The notes beneath the pieces were generated by a model. It searched no databases. It had not been told where the DNA came from and worked only from the letters and a program-made list of their open reading frames with translations. Below, piece after piece: positions 34,149-43,365 of a stretch of 62,599 nt of DNA; position 1 is the stretch's first letter, and each line of letters starts with the position of its first letter. The stretch lies in the NCBI GenBank assembly GCA_016872555.1, contig VGZO01000025.1, positions 1 to 62,599 on the forward strand, read 5' to 3'. The DNA is from Planctomycetota bacterium (GTDB lineage Bacteria; Planctomycetota; Planctomycetia; Pirellulales; UBA1268). The position numbers and the translations under genes are program-made.

Positions 34149-34414
34149 AGGAGTTCATCCGCAGTCAATGGACGAAGGCGATGCGTTCGCTTGCTGCCGC
34201 CGAGGCAACTCTCGACACCGACCCGGACTCAGCGGCGTCAAGAGCGTACTATGCCGCGTTTCACGGGGTAACCGCGACGCTCGCGGGGCGAGGCATGGAA
34301 TTCACGAAGCACACGGCGGTGCGGGCGGCCCTCGCGAGTGCAACGAAGGCGATCGAGAAGGCACGGACGATCCTGACCGCGCTCCAGCCTCTTTTGCCGG
34401 ATGGCGCTGTCTGA
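34145..34414 (+). CDS. HEPN-domain protein lacking its catalytic region
   Basis: This is an 89-residue protein. The first half is a normal HEPN N-terminus (A-A-A-E-A-T-L-D, then A-A-S-R-A-Y-Y-A-A-F-H-G-V-T-A-T-L, and F-T-K-H-T-A-V-R-A-A). It then passes directly into A-S-A-T-K-A-I-E-K-A-R-T-I-L, the last helix. About 35 residues that normally lie between, including the Arg-x4-6-His RNase motif, are missing without a frameshift. A HEPN RNase without that motif should be inactive, so this may be a decayed toxin or a repurposed partner. The similar shard at 33248-33394 keeps part of the missing section. Confidence 0.75.
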   Translation: MKEFIRSQWTKAMRSLAAAEATLDTDPDSAASRAYYAAFHGVTATLAGRGMEFTKHTAVRAALASATKAIEKARTILTALQPLLPDGAV

Positions 34415-34469
34415 AAGATGCCGCCTGGTGCGGCTCTATGCGAGCCGGTGCCGCACCCTGCGAAGAAAG

Positions 34470-34542
34470 CTCCCCGAGTAGGACTCGAACCTACGACCCA
34501 GCGGTTAACAGCCGCTTGCTCTACCAACTGAGCTATCGGGGA
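34470..34542 (-). tRNA. tRNA-Asn (GUU)
   Basis: The minus strand folds into a cloverleaf of 73 nt: acceptor arm TCCCCGA/TCGGGGA with G discriminator, D arm with AGCTCAGTTGGTAGAGC, anticodon stem-loop GCGGCTGTTAACCGC with anticodon GTT, and T arm GGTTCGAGTCC. CCA is not encoded. It lies at the edge of the pseudogene-rich region; I see no att-like repeat beside it. Confidence 0.97.
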
Positions 34543-34740
34543 ATGAACCGGCTCGCCCGCGCTACCCGAAGGCGGTAGGACCGATGGCGAACTCTGGAGA
34601 ATAGCCGAAAAAAAGCCGCCGGGCGAGGGGGGCGTTGCGGCCGGAAAACCAGATCGGCCGGCGGCTGTCGCTTCTCCGTCGGGGCGCGGGACGACCGCCC
34701 CGTTCGGCCGGTCATTGTCGCCGTCGGGCCGGCACGGCAG

Positions 34741-34962
34741 CTATCGCCCAGGCGCCGCCCCGGCTGGCGGGGGTTGGCCCGCCGCCCCGGTGCCGAGGTG
34801 CGTCTCGACAAATGCCAGGATCGGCGTGGCCACGTCGTGGCCGGCGTAATCGATGCCGAACGTGTGCGGCGCGCCCTCGATCACGAGCAGGTCGTGCGGG
34901 ACACCGGCGGCCAAAAGCGCCCGTGCGAAGGCCGCGCTCTGTTCGACCGCACAGGGCTCACG
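34741..34962 (-). pseudogene. C-terminal fragment of an alpha/beta-hydrolase (esterase)
   Basis: The minus-strand frame reads A-V-E-Q-S-A-A-F-A-R-A-L-L-A-A-G-V-P-H-D-L-L-V-I-E-G-A-P-H-T-F, the last helix-strand unit of a BD-FAE/dienelactone-type hydrolase with the catalytic His in A-P-H-T-F. It then reads D-V-A-T-P-I-L-A-F-V-E-T-H-L and a short tail. The nucleophile and acid parts are absent. It begins immediately behind the stop of the RsbW-like gene. Confidence 0.6.
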
Positions 34963-35473
34963 GCTGCGGCTCGCGCCGCTTTTCCATCAGCACGCTGTTG
35001 CCGCGGGCGTTGTACTCGAGCCGCGACATGAAGTTGCGCATCAGCATCACGCCGCGGCCGCTGGGGACTTCGAGGCGGTCGTCGGCGGTGCAGTCGGGCA
35101 CCGCGGCGGGATCGAATCCCTCCCCCTCGTCGGTGATCTGGATCCGCATCAGTTCAGCGTCGACCTGGCAGACGACGTGGACCGTCTTGCCCGGATCGAG
35201 TTTGTTGCCGTGGACGATCGCGTTGACGATCGCCTCCTCGACGGCGAGGTGGATGCTGAAGACGTCGCTCATCGGCCAGCCATGGGCTTCGAGATGCTCG
35301 AGGAGCGGATCGGTGACCCGTTTGCTGGCGCCGCGCTCGCTCGGCAGGCGCTCGTCGATCCGCCAGCCCGGCGTGGTTCGGCCGCCGGCGGAACGGTTCC
35401 CGGGTTCGTCGGTCGGACCACCCACGATCGCCTCACGTGCCATGCCGCTTCGCTGCCGTTCCCGGTCCATCAC
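34958..35473 (-). CDS. Anti-sigma regulatory factor, RsbW-type ATP-binding kinase
   Basis: This 171-residue protein has a GHKL ATPase domain in its C-terminal 120 residues: H-L-A-V-E-E-A-I-V-N-A-I-V-H-G-N (N box), T-D-E-G-E-G-F-D-P (G1), and S-G-R-G-V-M-L-M-R (G2). It lacks a histidine-kinase phosphoacceptor and a membrane segment, so it belongs to the RsbW/SpoIIAB group that phosphorylates anti-sigma antagonists on Ser. The STAS protein gene lies 24 bp upstream on the same strand, giving a classic partner-switch pair. No sigma factor gene is adjacent. The start is uncertain because the first 50 residues are poorly conserved in this family. Confidence 0.85.
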   Translation of the reverse strand: MMDRERQRSGMAREAIVGGPTDEPGNRSAGGRTTPGWRIDERLPSERGASKRVTDPLLEHLEAHGWPMSDVFSIHLAVEEAIVNAIVHGNKLDPGKTVHVVCQVDAELMRIQITDEGEGFDPAAVPDCTADDRLEVPSGRGVMLMRNFMSRLEYNARGNSVLMEKRREPQP

Positions 35474-35497
35474 CGCGGCACCGACCCTGCGGCGCGG

Positions 35498-35851
35498 TCA
35501 GAACGCCTTCAGGGCTTCCGCCTCGGAGGCACGGATGTCGAAGATCTTGTTGAGCTTGGTGATCTCGAAGACCGACATCACCTCCGGCACCATGTCGCTC
35601 ATCTTCAGGCGCCCCTTGCCCAACTTGAGCTTGCGGTCGATGGCGATCAGCTTGCCGAGGCCGGCGCTGGAGACGAACTCCACGCCCGAGAAATTGAGGA
35701 GCAGGGCACGGCGTTTTTCGACGTCGACAAGCCGCCCCAATTCGCCCGCGAGCTCGTTGACCTGGGCCTCATCGACGATCTTCCGATCGACGAACCGGAC
35801 AACCGTCACGTCACCCGATTCCGTCACCGTGATCCGCCGCAGGTCCGGCAT
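35498..35851 (-). CDS. STAS-domain anti-sigma factor antagonist
   Basis: This 117-residue single STAS domain has V-V-R-F-V-D-R-K-I-V, L-L-L-N-F-S-G-V-E-F-V-S-S-A-G-L-G-K-L-I-A-I-D-R, and ends with a helix. The Ser in V-S-S-A-G is where RsbW-type kinases act. I chose the ATG of MPDLRR over an in-frame codon 26 residues upstream because STAS antagonists usually start a few residues before the first strand. It directly precedes the kinase gene and should act with it to control a stress-type sigma factor. Confidence 0.85.
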   Translation of the reverse strand: MPDLRRITVTESGDVTVVRFVDRKIVDEAQVNELAGELGRLVDVEKRRALLLNFSGVEFVSSAGLGKLIAIDRKLKLGKGRLKMSDMVPEVMSVFEITKLNKIFDIRASEAEALKAF

Positions 35852-36190
35852 GGGACAGACTCCGACCGGAAGGCCATGTCCGGGGCAGCGCCAGGCGACG
35901 TCACGCCCCCCTCGGCCCGGCTCAGACATTATCGACTTGGGCGAGAGCGTACCCCTTCACATTGGCAAAAGCCATCACCCCGGGGTGGACGACTTCGCTG
36001 CCAGATTGGCAGCAGCCGGGAGGGCTGGAAACTGTGGAGAGCGCTCCAGCCAGGTCGTTTCACCTCGGACCGTCTGTCGTTTCGCACGATTCATCGGGTG
36101 AAAATCGATTCAAGCCCTTCCGGCGCGCCACTTGCTGCTACGGGAGAGTCGTCGTTCCGGGTGCCCGGACGGCAGGCGGCCGCGCCAGCG

Positions 36191-36289
36191 GGTCCACCGC
36201 GGTGGACCAGGCGGGTCGGTCGCCCCCTTCCGTCGATCGACGGAAGTCCGTGCCCCACCAGGCACGGTGGCGACGGATTGCCAGTCCGT
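36191..36289. repeat. Cluster of four palindromes upstream of groES
   Basis: Four dyads follow each other within 99 bp: GGTCCACCGCGGTGGACC at 36191-36208 (perfect, 18 bp), CTTCCGTCGATCGACGGAAG at 36227-36246 (perfect, 20 bp), CGTGCC-N6-GGCACG at 36249-36266, and ACGGA-N7-TCCGT at 36273-36289. They sit in the groES leader or promoter region (35852-36351), which otherwise holds no gene. No CIRCE element (TTAGCACTC-N9-GAGTGCTAA) is present, so control of this operon is not of the HrcA type, as far as can be seen here. They might be an intergenic repeat of the genome. Confidence 0.6.
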
Positions 36290-36351
36290 GTCCCGCCCGG
36301 TTTCGGGCCCGCCACCGCGATCCAGCCCTTTTCGAGAGGAGATTCCCCGCC

Positions 36352-36672
36352 GTGTCCGCGACCAAGGCCGCCCCCCGCAAGAAGTCGACCCTCGTGCCCC
36401 TCGGCGATCGCGTCGTGGTCCAGCGCGAGGAGAGCGAGCAAAAGACCTCCGGTGGCATCCTGCTGCCCGACACCGCCAAGGACAAGCCGGCCCGCGGCGT
36501 GGTGGTGAGCGTCGGCGACGGGAAACTCAATGACAAGGGGGTCCGGCAGCCCCTCCAGGTCAAGCCCGGCGACCGGGTGGTGTTCACCAGCTACGCCGGC
36601 GAGCCGTTCAAGGTCGGTGACGACGAGCTGCTGCTGATGCGCGAGGACGACATCCTCGCCGTGCTCGGCTGA
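36352..36672 (+). CDS. groES: Co-chaperonin GroES
   Basis: This 106-residue protein forms the heptameric lid of the chaperonin. It has [10 protein letters not shown], the mobile loop [15 protein letters not shown], then [11 protein letters not shown] and D-I-L-A-V-L-G at the end. The start is GTG preceded by GAGAGGAG at a suitable distance. The first 12 residues are an extra basic tail. groEL follows after 69 bp, so they form the usual operon. Confidence 0.97.
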   Translation: MSATKAAPRKKSTLVPLGDRVVVQREESEQKTSGGILLPDTAKDKPARGVVVSVGDGKLNDKGVRQPLQVKPGDRVVFTSYAGEPFKVGDDELLLMREDDILAVLG

Positions 36673-38370
<1,698 letters not shown>

Positions 38371-38414
38371 GCCGGTTGTCGGCCGCCGAGGCCGTCGTGC
38401 CCGTGTCGATCACG

Positions 38415-38446
38415 AGCCGGGGTGCACGGGCACCCCGGCTTTTTTT
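38415..38446 (+). terminator. Rho-independent terminator after groEL
   Basis: A perfect 10-bp stem, GCCGGGGTGC-ACGG-GCACCCCGGC, is followed directly by seven T residues on the plus strand. No T tract follows it on the other strand, so it acts for groEL and not for the convergent sulfotransferase-like gene. Confidence 0.9.
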
Positions 38447-38478
38447 GCGCGCTGGTTTTTTTCGCGCTGGGGCAAGCG

Positions 38479-39810
38479 TCAGGCTGCCTTGCGCCAGGGA
38501 TGGGGGAGGCACCCACGGCGCTCGAGCTTCGCGATCCGCTGCCGAGCGGCCGCCAGGTGCCACTCGAGGTCACGGCAGCGGTGGTCGAGCTCCTGGCAGC
38601 GATGGTCGAGTTGCTGCCGCTGATGGTCGAGCTCGTGGCAGCGGTGCTCGGCAACCTGCCGCTGGTGATCGGCGCGGGAGGCGTCGATCTGCAGGGAAAG
38701 CTCGCTCTCGGCCATGGCCGCGCACTGCCGCCGGGCTTCCGCCAAGTCGTAGCTCACGCGGCGCCAGGCGGCGTCGGCCGCCATCGTCGCCTGGAGTGAC
38801 AGTGCCAGAAGCCGGTCGGCCTCGGCCACGGTTTCGGCCGCCGTCGGCTCGACGCAGGGACCACCGAGGCGATGATCGCGCTCGTCGGCCGACCACCAGC
38901 GCCGATCGGCCTCGAGGGCTGCGGTGGTCTCGGGATCGCACAGCGCGAGCAGCCGACGGCTGGCGTCGGCCGTGGCCGCGAGGATCGTGTCGAGCTGCTC
39001 CTGGCCGATGACCCGCGGCAGCGGGCCGAGGCCTGCCACCGGGTCGGCGCCGTTGTCGGCCGAGCGCACCCAGCGCCACCAGGCGAACTTCAGCTCGGAG
39101 ACGCTCGTCGTGGAGGGGAGTGAGTACCGCGAGAGAAATCGGGCGAATGGTCCGGGGAGGGCGACGTTGTGGCGGATGTCGTCGGCCGACGGCGCGCAGC
39201 CGAGGACCCGGCAGAAGTCGCCGGCGATCGAGCCGGCGACCGGCCGGACGATGAGCCGCTTCACCGCCGGTTGCTCCCGCCAGACGGCGAGATGGTCGGC
39301 CCAGCGCGTCAGCGGCAGCATCGCCGCGAGCCAGTCGTCGATCGTCGTCGCCTCGGCCTCGTGGCGCTGCCAGTAGGCACTCGTCAGCCACGACACCGGG
39401 TCGCGGACGTAGGCGACGATCTCGAGCGGTGCGTCGAGGGCGGTCACGAATCGCGCGACCAGCGCCGGATCGGCGTGGAGCCACAGCTCGTAGCTGAGGA
39501 CCGGGATGATCCCCTCGCGCCGCATGGCGTGGAGCTCGGCGATGCAGCCGCCGAGCCGGGCGGCGGGCAGGGCGAACAGGCTCTCGATCGCGCCGCTGTT
39601 GGCGTAGTGGGCCGCGAACCGCGACGCCATCTCCTCGAGGCCCGGGCCCCGGCGGAGCTGGCCGCGGGCGGTGAGGGCCACGTATTCGTAGGTCACCCCT
39701 GGCCGGCCATGGGCCGGGCGCCGGGGATTCCAGGTGAAGTCGTACTGCAGTGCCGACGACCCGGCTTTCGGGCCGCCGACATGCAGCACCAGTGGCAGAT
39801 CGTCAGCCAT
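38479..39810 (-). CDS. Sulfotransferase-like protein with a C-terminal coiled coil
   Basis: This is a 443-residue protein. The N-terminus L-V-L-H-V-G-G-P-K-A-G-S-S-A-L-Q resembles the 5'-phosphosulfate loop of sulfotransferases (P-K-x-G-T/S-T/S). Further on are V-L-S-Y-E-L-W-L and V-A-Y-V-R-D-P-V-S-W-L-T-S-A-Y-W, the 3'-phosphate-binding motif (R-D-P-x-x-W-x-x-S). A mixed alpha-beta body follows. The last 100 residues are a coiled coil with repeated H-E/R-C-H-E-L-D-H-Q-R-Q-Q-L-D-H-R-C style heptads. It would sulfate a saccharide or lipid. It is last in a minus-strand polysaccharide cluster. Confidence in activity is moderate because sulfotransferase motifs are short. Confidence 0.65.
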   Translation of the reverse strand: MADDLPLVLHVGGPKAGSSALQYDFTWNPRRPAHGRPGVTYEYVALTARGQLRRGPGLEEMASRFAAHYANSGAIESLFALPAARLGGCIAELHAMRREGIIPVLSYELWLHADPALVARFVTALDAPLEIVAYVRDPVSWLTSAYWQRHEAEATTIDDWLAAMLPLTRWADHLAVWREQPAVKRLIVRPVAGSIAGDFCRVLGCAPSADDIRHNVALPGPFARFLSRYSLPSTTSVSELKFAWWRWVRSADNGADPVAGLGPLPRVIGQEQLDTILAATADASRRLLALCDPETTAALEADRRWWSADERDHRLGGPCVEPTAAETVAEADRLLALSLQATMAADAAWRRVSYDLAEARRQCAAMAESELSLQIDASRADHQRQVAEHRCHELDHQRQQLDHRCQELDHRCRDLEWHLAAARQRIAKLERRGCLPHPWRKAA

Positions 39811-39868
39811 GCGGAACCTGTCCCTCCCGACATGATTCGGGTCGGGAGGGTCGTCGGCTTGAGGCGAA

Positions 39869-40696
39869 TCATGCCGCCGGCGCGGTCTTTTCCAGATAGA
39901 CGAGGAATTCGGCCTGCGGCGATCCGGTAAACCCGGTGAACGGGCCGATCACGTCGGCATCGATCAGCCCAGCCGCGCGGATCCGCCGGAAGATCTCGAC
40001 GAACGACTCCGGCGTCCACACGGTGCAGTGGACGTCGAGGTAGGTGTCGGTGGCGTGGACGTGGCGGGCGAAGTCGACCGATTGGGTGTCGGAGTAGTGC
40101 CGCCGCGCCTCGGCGAACGGCGGCAGCCCGGCGGCGAACGAGACGCTACCGTCGTCGTAGAACGACTGCGACAGGAAGTCCATCACCTGCGTCGCCGTCG
40201 GCCGCGACGGCTTTTCGATCGACCACCCCACCACCTGGGCGAACGTCGTCAGGGGGCGGTAGTAGTCCATCGTGAAGGCCTTGTGCGGGAGGAGGATCGC
40301 CACGCGCCCCCCGACCTCGACGCACTCGAGGATTTCCTGCAGCCAGCCGAGCGGGTTGGGGACGTGCTCGAGGACGTGGCTGGCGATGCAATAGCCGAAG
40401 CGGCGGCCTTCGATGCACTTGGCGAGCCGCTTGCCCGGCACCCAGACCGCGTCGATCCACGGCACCTCGCGCCCCACCGATCCCGGATTGACGGCGGCCT
40501 TGCGTTGGATCTCGTCGTTGTCGATGCAGTCGACGTAGAACACGTCGTGCTTCGAGCGGTCGGAGACCGGATGGAAGTAGGGGGCGATCTCGAGGCCCGG
40601 GAGGTGGGCCGGCAGGTGGCCCATGATGAACGACCGCCTGCCCTCCTCGGCCTCCACCATCCACTGCGGCATCGAGTCGGTGGCGGTCGTCGTCAT
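39869..40696 (-). CDS. Class I SAM-dependent methyltransferase
   Basis: This is a 275-residue protein with a methyltransferase core. Y-F-H-P-V-S-D precedes the N-terminal strand Y-V-D-C-I-D. The typical motif 3 region Y-C-I-A-S-H-V-L-E-H-V-P-N-P-L-G-W-L and V-G-G-R-V-A-I-L-L-P follow (motif VI-like). The G-x-G loop is degenerate, as in many methyltransferases of glycan gene clusters. The start is set at the ATG of MTTTATD, because 45 further upstream codons look non-coding. The methyl acceptor is unknown. It lies between an epimerase gene and the sulfotransferase-like gene. Confidence 0.8.
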   Translation of the reverse strand: MTTTATDSMPQWMVEAEEGRRSFIMGHLPAHLPGLEIAPYFHPVSDRSKHDVFYVDCIDNDEIQRKAAVNPGSVGREVPWIDAVWVPGKRLAKCIEGRRFGYCIASHVLEHVPNPLGWLQEILECVEVGGRVAILLPHKAFTMDYYRPLTTFAQVVGWSIEKPSRPTATQVMDFLSQSFYDDGSVSFAAGLPPFAEARRHYSDTQSVDFARHVHATDTYLDVHCTVWTPESFVEIFRRIRAAGLIDADVIGPFTGFTGSPQAEFLVYLEKTAPAA

Positions 40697-40743
40697 CGGT
40701 GGGTCCTCGGAGAGCGGGAAGGGATACTTTTCGGGGGCGTGGA

Positions 40744-41742
40744 TCAGGCGGCACGGCGGATCGGAGGCGCCGCCGCTGCTTCGGTCGCGGCGGCGACCCA
40801 GGCAGCGACGTGGCCCGAGGCCCGCAGCCAATCGACGGTCTGGCGGATGCCGGTGGACAGGGGCGTGTGGGCGACGTAGCCGATGCGCTCGGCGGCGTGG
40901 TCGACCGACATCACGCGGCGCGTGTAGCCCACCGGTTTGTCGGTGAGGAACAGCGGCCGGATCCCGTTGCCGACGGTGGTCGCCACGATCGAGGCGATCT
41001 CGCGGATCGAGGTCTCGCGTCCCGAACCGAGGTTGAAGGTGTCGCCGTCGAAGCGCTCCGGCGCCGTGGCCACCGCCGCGATCCCTTCGGCGACGTCGGC
41101 GACGTAGACGAAGTCGCGGGTCGCGGAGCCGTCCCCCCAGACCTCGAAGCAGCCCTCGTCGAGCTCCGCGGCGAGAACCGCCTTGCGGATCAGCGCGGCG
41201 ACGACGTGGCCGCGCTTCTCGTTGAAGGCATCGCCCGGCCCGTAGAGGTTGGAGGGGATCACCGTCACGGTGTCGGTCGGCTGACCGGCGCAGAGGGTGG
41301 CCGCGGCCAACGAGGTGGCGAGCTTGGCGTAGCCGTAGGTGCCGGTGTCACCAGAGGGCACGCCGTCACGCAGCGCATCCTCGGTGAGCGGCAGCGTCGC
41401 ATCGCCGGAATAGGAGCAGGGGGTTCCGGCGAGCACGAGCCGGCCGACGCCGCCGCGGAGGGCGGCGCGGATGACGTTGAGCCCGAGGGTGTAGTTGTCG
41501 TGGAAGGCGCGCCCCGGGCAACTCTTCAGATAGCCGACGCCACCGACATCGGCCGCGAGGTGGACCACCGTCGCGGCGCCGGCGAGGAGCCGTTCGGCGG
41601 TGGCGGGGTCGCGGAGGTCGCCGTCCTGGCGGCCCACGGCGCGGACCTTCTGGCCGCGGCGCTCGAGGCTGCGGACGACGTGGCGGCCGAGGAAGCCCCG
41701 GGCACCGGTGACGACGACGGGGGCGGAGGGAATGGCGATCAT
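40744..41742 (-). CDS. NAD-dependent nucleotide-sugar epimerase/reductase
   Basis: This is a 332-residue extended short-chain dehydrogenase. The coenzyme loop is T-G-A-R-G-F-L-G-R (G-x-x-G-x-x-G), and V-H-L-A-A-D-V-G follows. The catalytic pair appears as Y-G-Y-A-K near residue 147. The block N-L-Y-G-P-G-D-A-F-N-E-K-R-G-H-V-V-A-A-L-I-R-K resembles GDP-L-fucose synthase and GDP-mannose-derived epimerases. It should make an activated sugar for the glycosyltransferase next door. I do not assign a gene symbol because several related activities share these motifs. Confidence 0.85.
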   Translation of the reverse strand: MIAIPSAPVVVTGARGFLGRHVVRSLERRGQKVRAVGRQDGDLRDPATAERLLAGAATVVHLAADVGGVGYLKSCPGRAFHDNYTLGLNVIRAALRGGVGRLVLAGTPCSYSGDATLPLTEDALRDGVPSGDTGTYGYAKLATSLAAATLCAGQPTDTVTVIPSNLYGPGDAFNEKRGHVVAALIRKAVLAAELDEGCFEVWGDGSATRDFVYVADVAEGIAAVATAPERFDGDTFNLGSGRETSIREIASIVATTVGNGIRPLFLTDKPVGYTRRVMSVDHAAERIGYVAHTPLSTGIRQTVDWLRASGHVAAWVAAATEAAAAPPIRRAA

Positions 41743-41779
41743 CGGACGAATCCTCGGGACAGGGAGACGGTCGATGCGG

Positions 41780-43042
41780 TCAAGGTGTCCGGCCGGCGAG
41801 GACGCCGCGGTAGATCCGCTCGTAGGCGGTCTGGGTGTTGGCCAGCGAGTAGCGCCCGCGGGCCGTCGCCCGGTGCTTTTGCGTCTCGGCGTAGAGTTGC
41901 GGCTCGAACCGGGCGCACTGGCGGATCGTGGCGGCGAGTGGCTCGGCCTCGCCCACGTCGGTGGCGATGCTCGAAAAGGCGGTGTCCTTGTCCATCCGGT
42001 AGACGAACATGCTCCGGGCGCGCGAGGTCACGACCGGCCGGTCGTAGGAGAGGACGTCGGCGAGGACCGCCGACCCCGATTGGCCCACCTCGTCGTAAGG
42101 GAGCACGAACACGTCGGCCTGCTCGAGGACCGCCGCCTGCTCGGCGGGGTCGGCGAGAAACCCGGTGAAGATGATCCGCGACTGGAGGCCCCAGACGTCG
42201 GCCTGCTGGATGAGGTCCATCCAGTAGTCGTTGCCCGTCTTGTCCTTGGGATGGACGCCGCCGGCGACGACGAGCTTGAAGCCGTCGGGGAGGTGGCGGA
42301 GCGCCGACAGGACGTGGCCGTGTCCTTTGTAGCGGCTCACGAAGCCGGGGAGCATCACCCACGTGTCGCGCGGCTGCTTGCGGACGGGGGGCTCGACGAC
42401 GTCGGTGACGGGCCGTTCGATCGGGATCGGCACGACGTGGACCCGCTTCTTCAGGTCGGGAAACGTCTCGACGAAGTACTTGTGGGTGTCCTTGCTGTGG
42501 AGGACGATCGCGTCGGCACGGCGCAGCGCCGCGGCGATGTGGCGATTGCGGTGGCCGTGGAGGACGTTCTCGCAGAGCTGCGATGAGAGCCGGCCGCGCT
42601 GAACGCGCGACATGCTCTTGAGCCAGGTGTGGAGGCTGATCACGACCGGCTTGCGGAGGGCGCGCATCACCTGGAGGAAGCGGCGGTTGGAGGGGCCGAT
42701 CCGCCGGGCGAAGAAGCAGAACTCGTGCTGGATGTGGACCAGGTCGGCGTCGGAGCGGTTGACACCCGCGACGAGGTCGCGGAAGTAGCGGTCGAGCTCC
42801 CAGCGGCTGACGCGCTTCTCGCCGTCGATCAGGTTCCGCATGTCGAACGGCAGGATCGTCGAAAAGCGCCCGAGGCCGACGGCGAGCCGTTTGGCGTATT
42901 CGGCGTTGCCGCACTGCTGGTCCCACGGCGTCATCAGGGCGACCGACAGCCCGTCGGGGACAGCCGCCAGACGGGGAAGCTCGGCGTCAGTCGCGGCCGC
43001 CGCCCCGCGGATCTGCGGCGCCACTGCCAGATTGCCCTTCAT
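41780..43042 (-). CDS. GT4-family glycosyltransferase
   Basis: This 420-residue GT-B fold protein has N-terminal A-L-M-T-P-W-D-Q-Q-C-G-N-A-E-Y, then H-I-Q-H-E-F-C-F-F in the acceptor domain. The donor domain has P-G-F-V-S-R-Y-K-G-H-G, V-V-A-G-G-V, and V-F-V-L-P-Y-D-E-V-G-Q-S-G-S-A-V-L-A-D, the E-x7-E-type donor-sugar motif region. It transfers a sugar from a nucleotide donor to a growing glycan at the cytoplasmic face. It is first of the polysaccharide genes on this strand, with its start overlapping the end of the small membrane protein gene at 42987. Confidence 0.87.
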   Translation of the reverse strand: MKGNLAVAPQIRGAAAATDAELPRLAAVPDGLSVALMTPWDQQCGNAEYAKRLAVGLGRFSTILPFDMRNLIDGEKRVSRWELDRYFRDLVAGVNRSDADLVHIQHEFCFFARRIGPSNRRFLQVMRALRKPVVISLHTWLKSMSRVQRGRLSSQLCENVLHGHRNRHIAAALRRADAIVLHSKDTHKYFVETFPDLKKRVHVVPIPIERPVTDVVEPPVRKQPRDTWVMLPGFVSRYKGHGHVLSALRHLPDGFKLVVAGGVHPKDKTGNDYWMDLIQQADVWGLQSRIIFTGFLADPAEQAAVLEQADVFVLPYDEVGQSGSAVLADVLSYDRPVVTSRARSMFVYRMDKDTAFSSIATDVGEAEPLAATIRQCARFEPQLYAETQKHRATARGRYSLANTQTAYERIYRGVLAGRTP

Positions 43043-43346
43043 CGAAGCCCTCGCGTCGGCGGCCGGGCGCGGTCGGCACCTTTCCCGGATCGTCGAATCC
43101 GGTGGGGCACGGCTGCTCGGTCGGGCCGGGAACGTAGCGACCCTGGGCAGGGGTCAAAAGACCAGTTTTCCCCGCTCGTCCTTGGCCGGTTGCCAGCGCC
43201 GTGACCGACACGAACCCGTCGGCCCCTGCCGGTGCCGTGCCCTGGCACCGGCGCGCCGGACGGCTGCGGAATTGCCTGCGAACCAGCCAGGCCGCGGCCG
43301 CCAGGACGACGGAGAGGGCGACGACATGTTGCCAGAAGTCGGGCAT
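42987..43346 (-). CDS. Small single-span membrane protein of the feo locus
   Basis: A frame starting 19 bp after the feoB stop encodes one hydrophobic segment (V-V-A-L-S-V-V-L-A-A-A-A-W-L-V) followed by basic residues (R-R-Q-F-R-S-R-P-A-R-R-C) and a loop. The placement is that of the small membrane proteins often found after feoB. The end is uncertain: the long C-terminal tail overlaps the glycosyltransferase start by 56 bp and is low in information, so the true protein may be shorter or frameshifted. The Cys-rich signature of FeoC/FeoB-associated proteins is only weakly present. Confidence 0.5.
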   Translation of the reverse strand: MPDFWQHVVALSVVLAAAAWLVRRQFRSRPARRCQGTAPAGADGFVSVTALATGQGRAGKTGLLTPAQGRYVPGPTEQPCPTGFDDPGKVPTAPGRRREGFDEGQSGSGAADPRGGGRD

Positions 43347-43365
43347 CGCCGAACGCCAAGGGTGA

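Noticed and set aside
34470-34542. tRNA-Asn as an integration site
   Set aside because: No partial copy of its 3' end and no integrase gene was seen in the window, so the nearby decayed region is not shown to be an integrated island.
36191-36289. CRISPR-like array before groES
   Set aside because: The four dyads differ in sequence and there are no repeated units with spacers, so they are palindromes and not an array.
35852-36351. CIRCE element for HrcA control of groESL
   Set aside because: No TTAGCACTC-N9-GAGTGCTAA-like sequence on either strand of the gap.
38574-38660. Tandem DNA repeat with gtcgagctc/tggtcgag units
   Set aside because: It is the coding part of the heptad coiled coil of the sulfotransferase-like protein, so the periodicity is explained at protein level.
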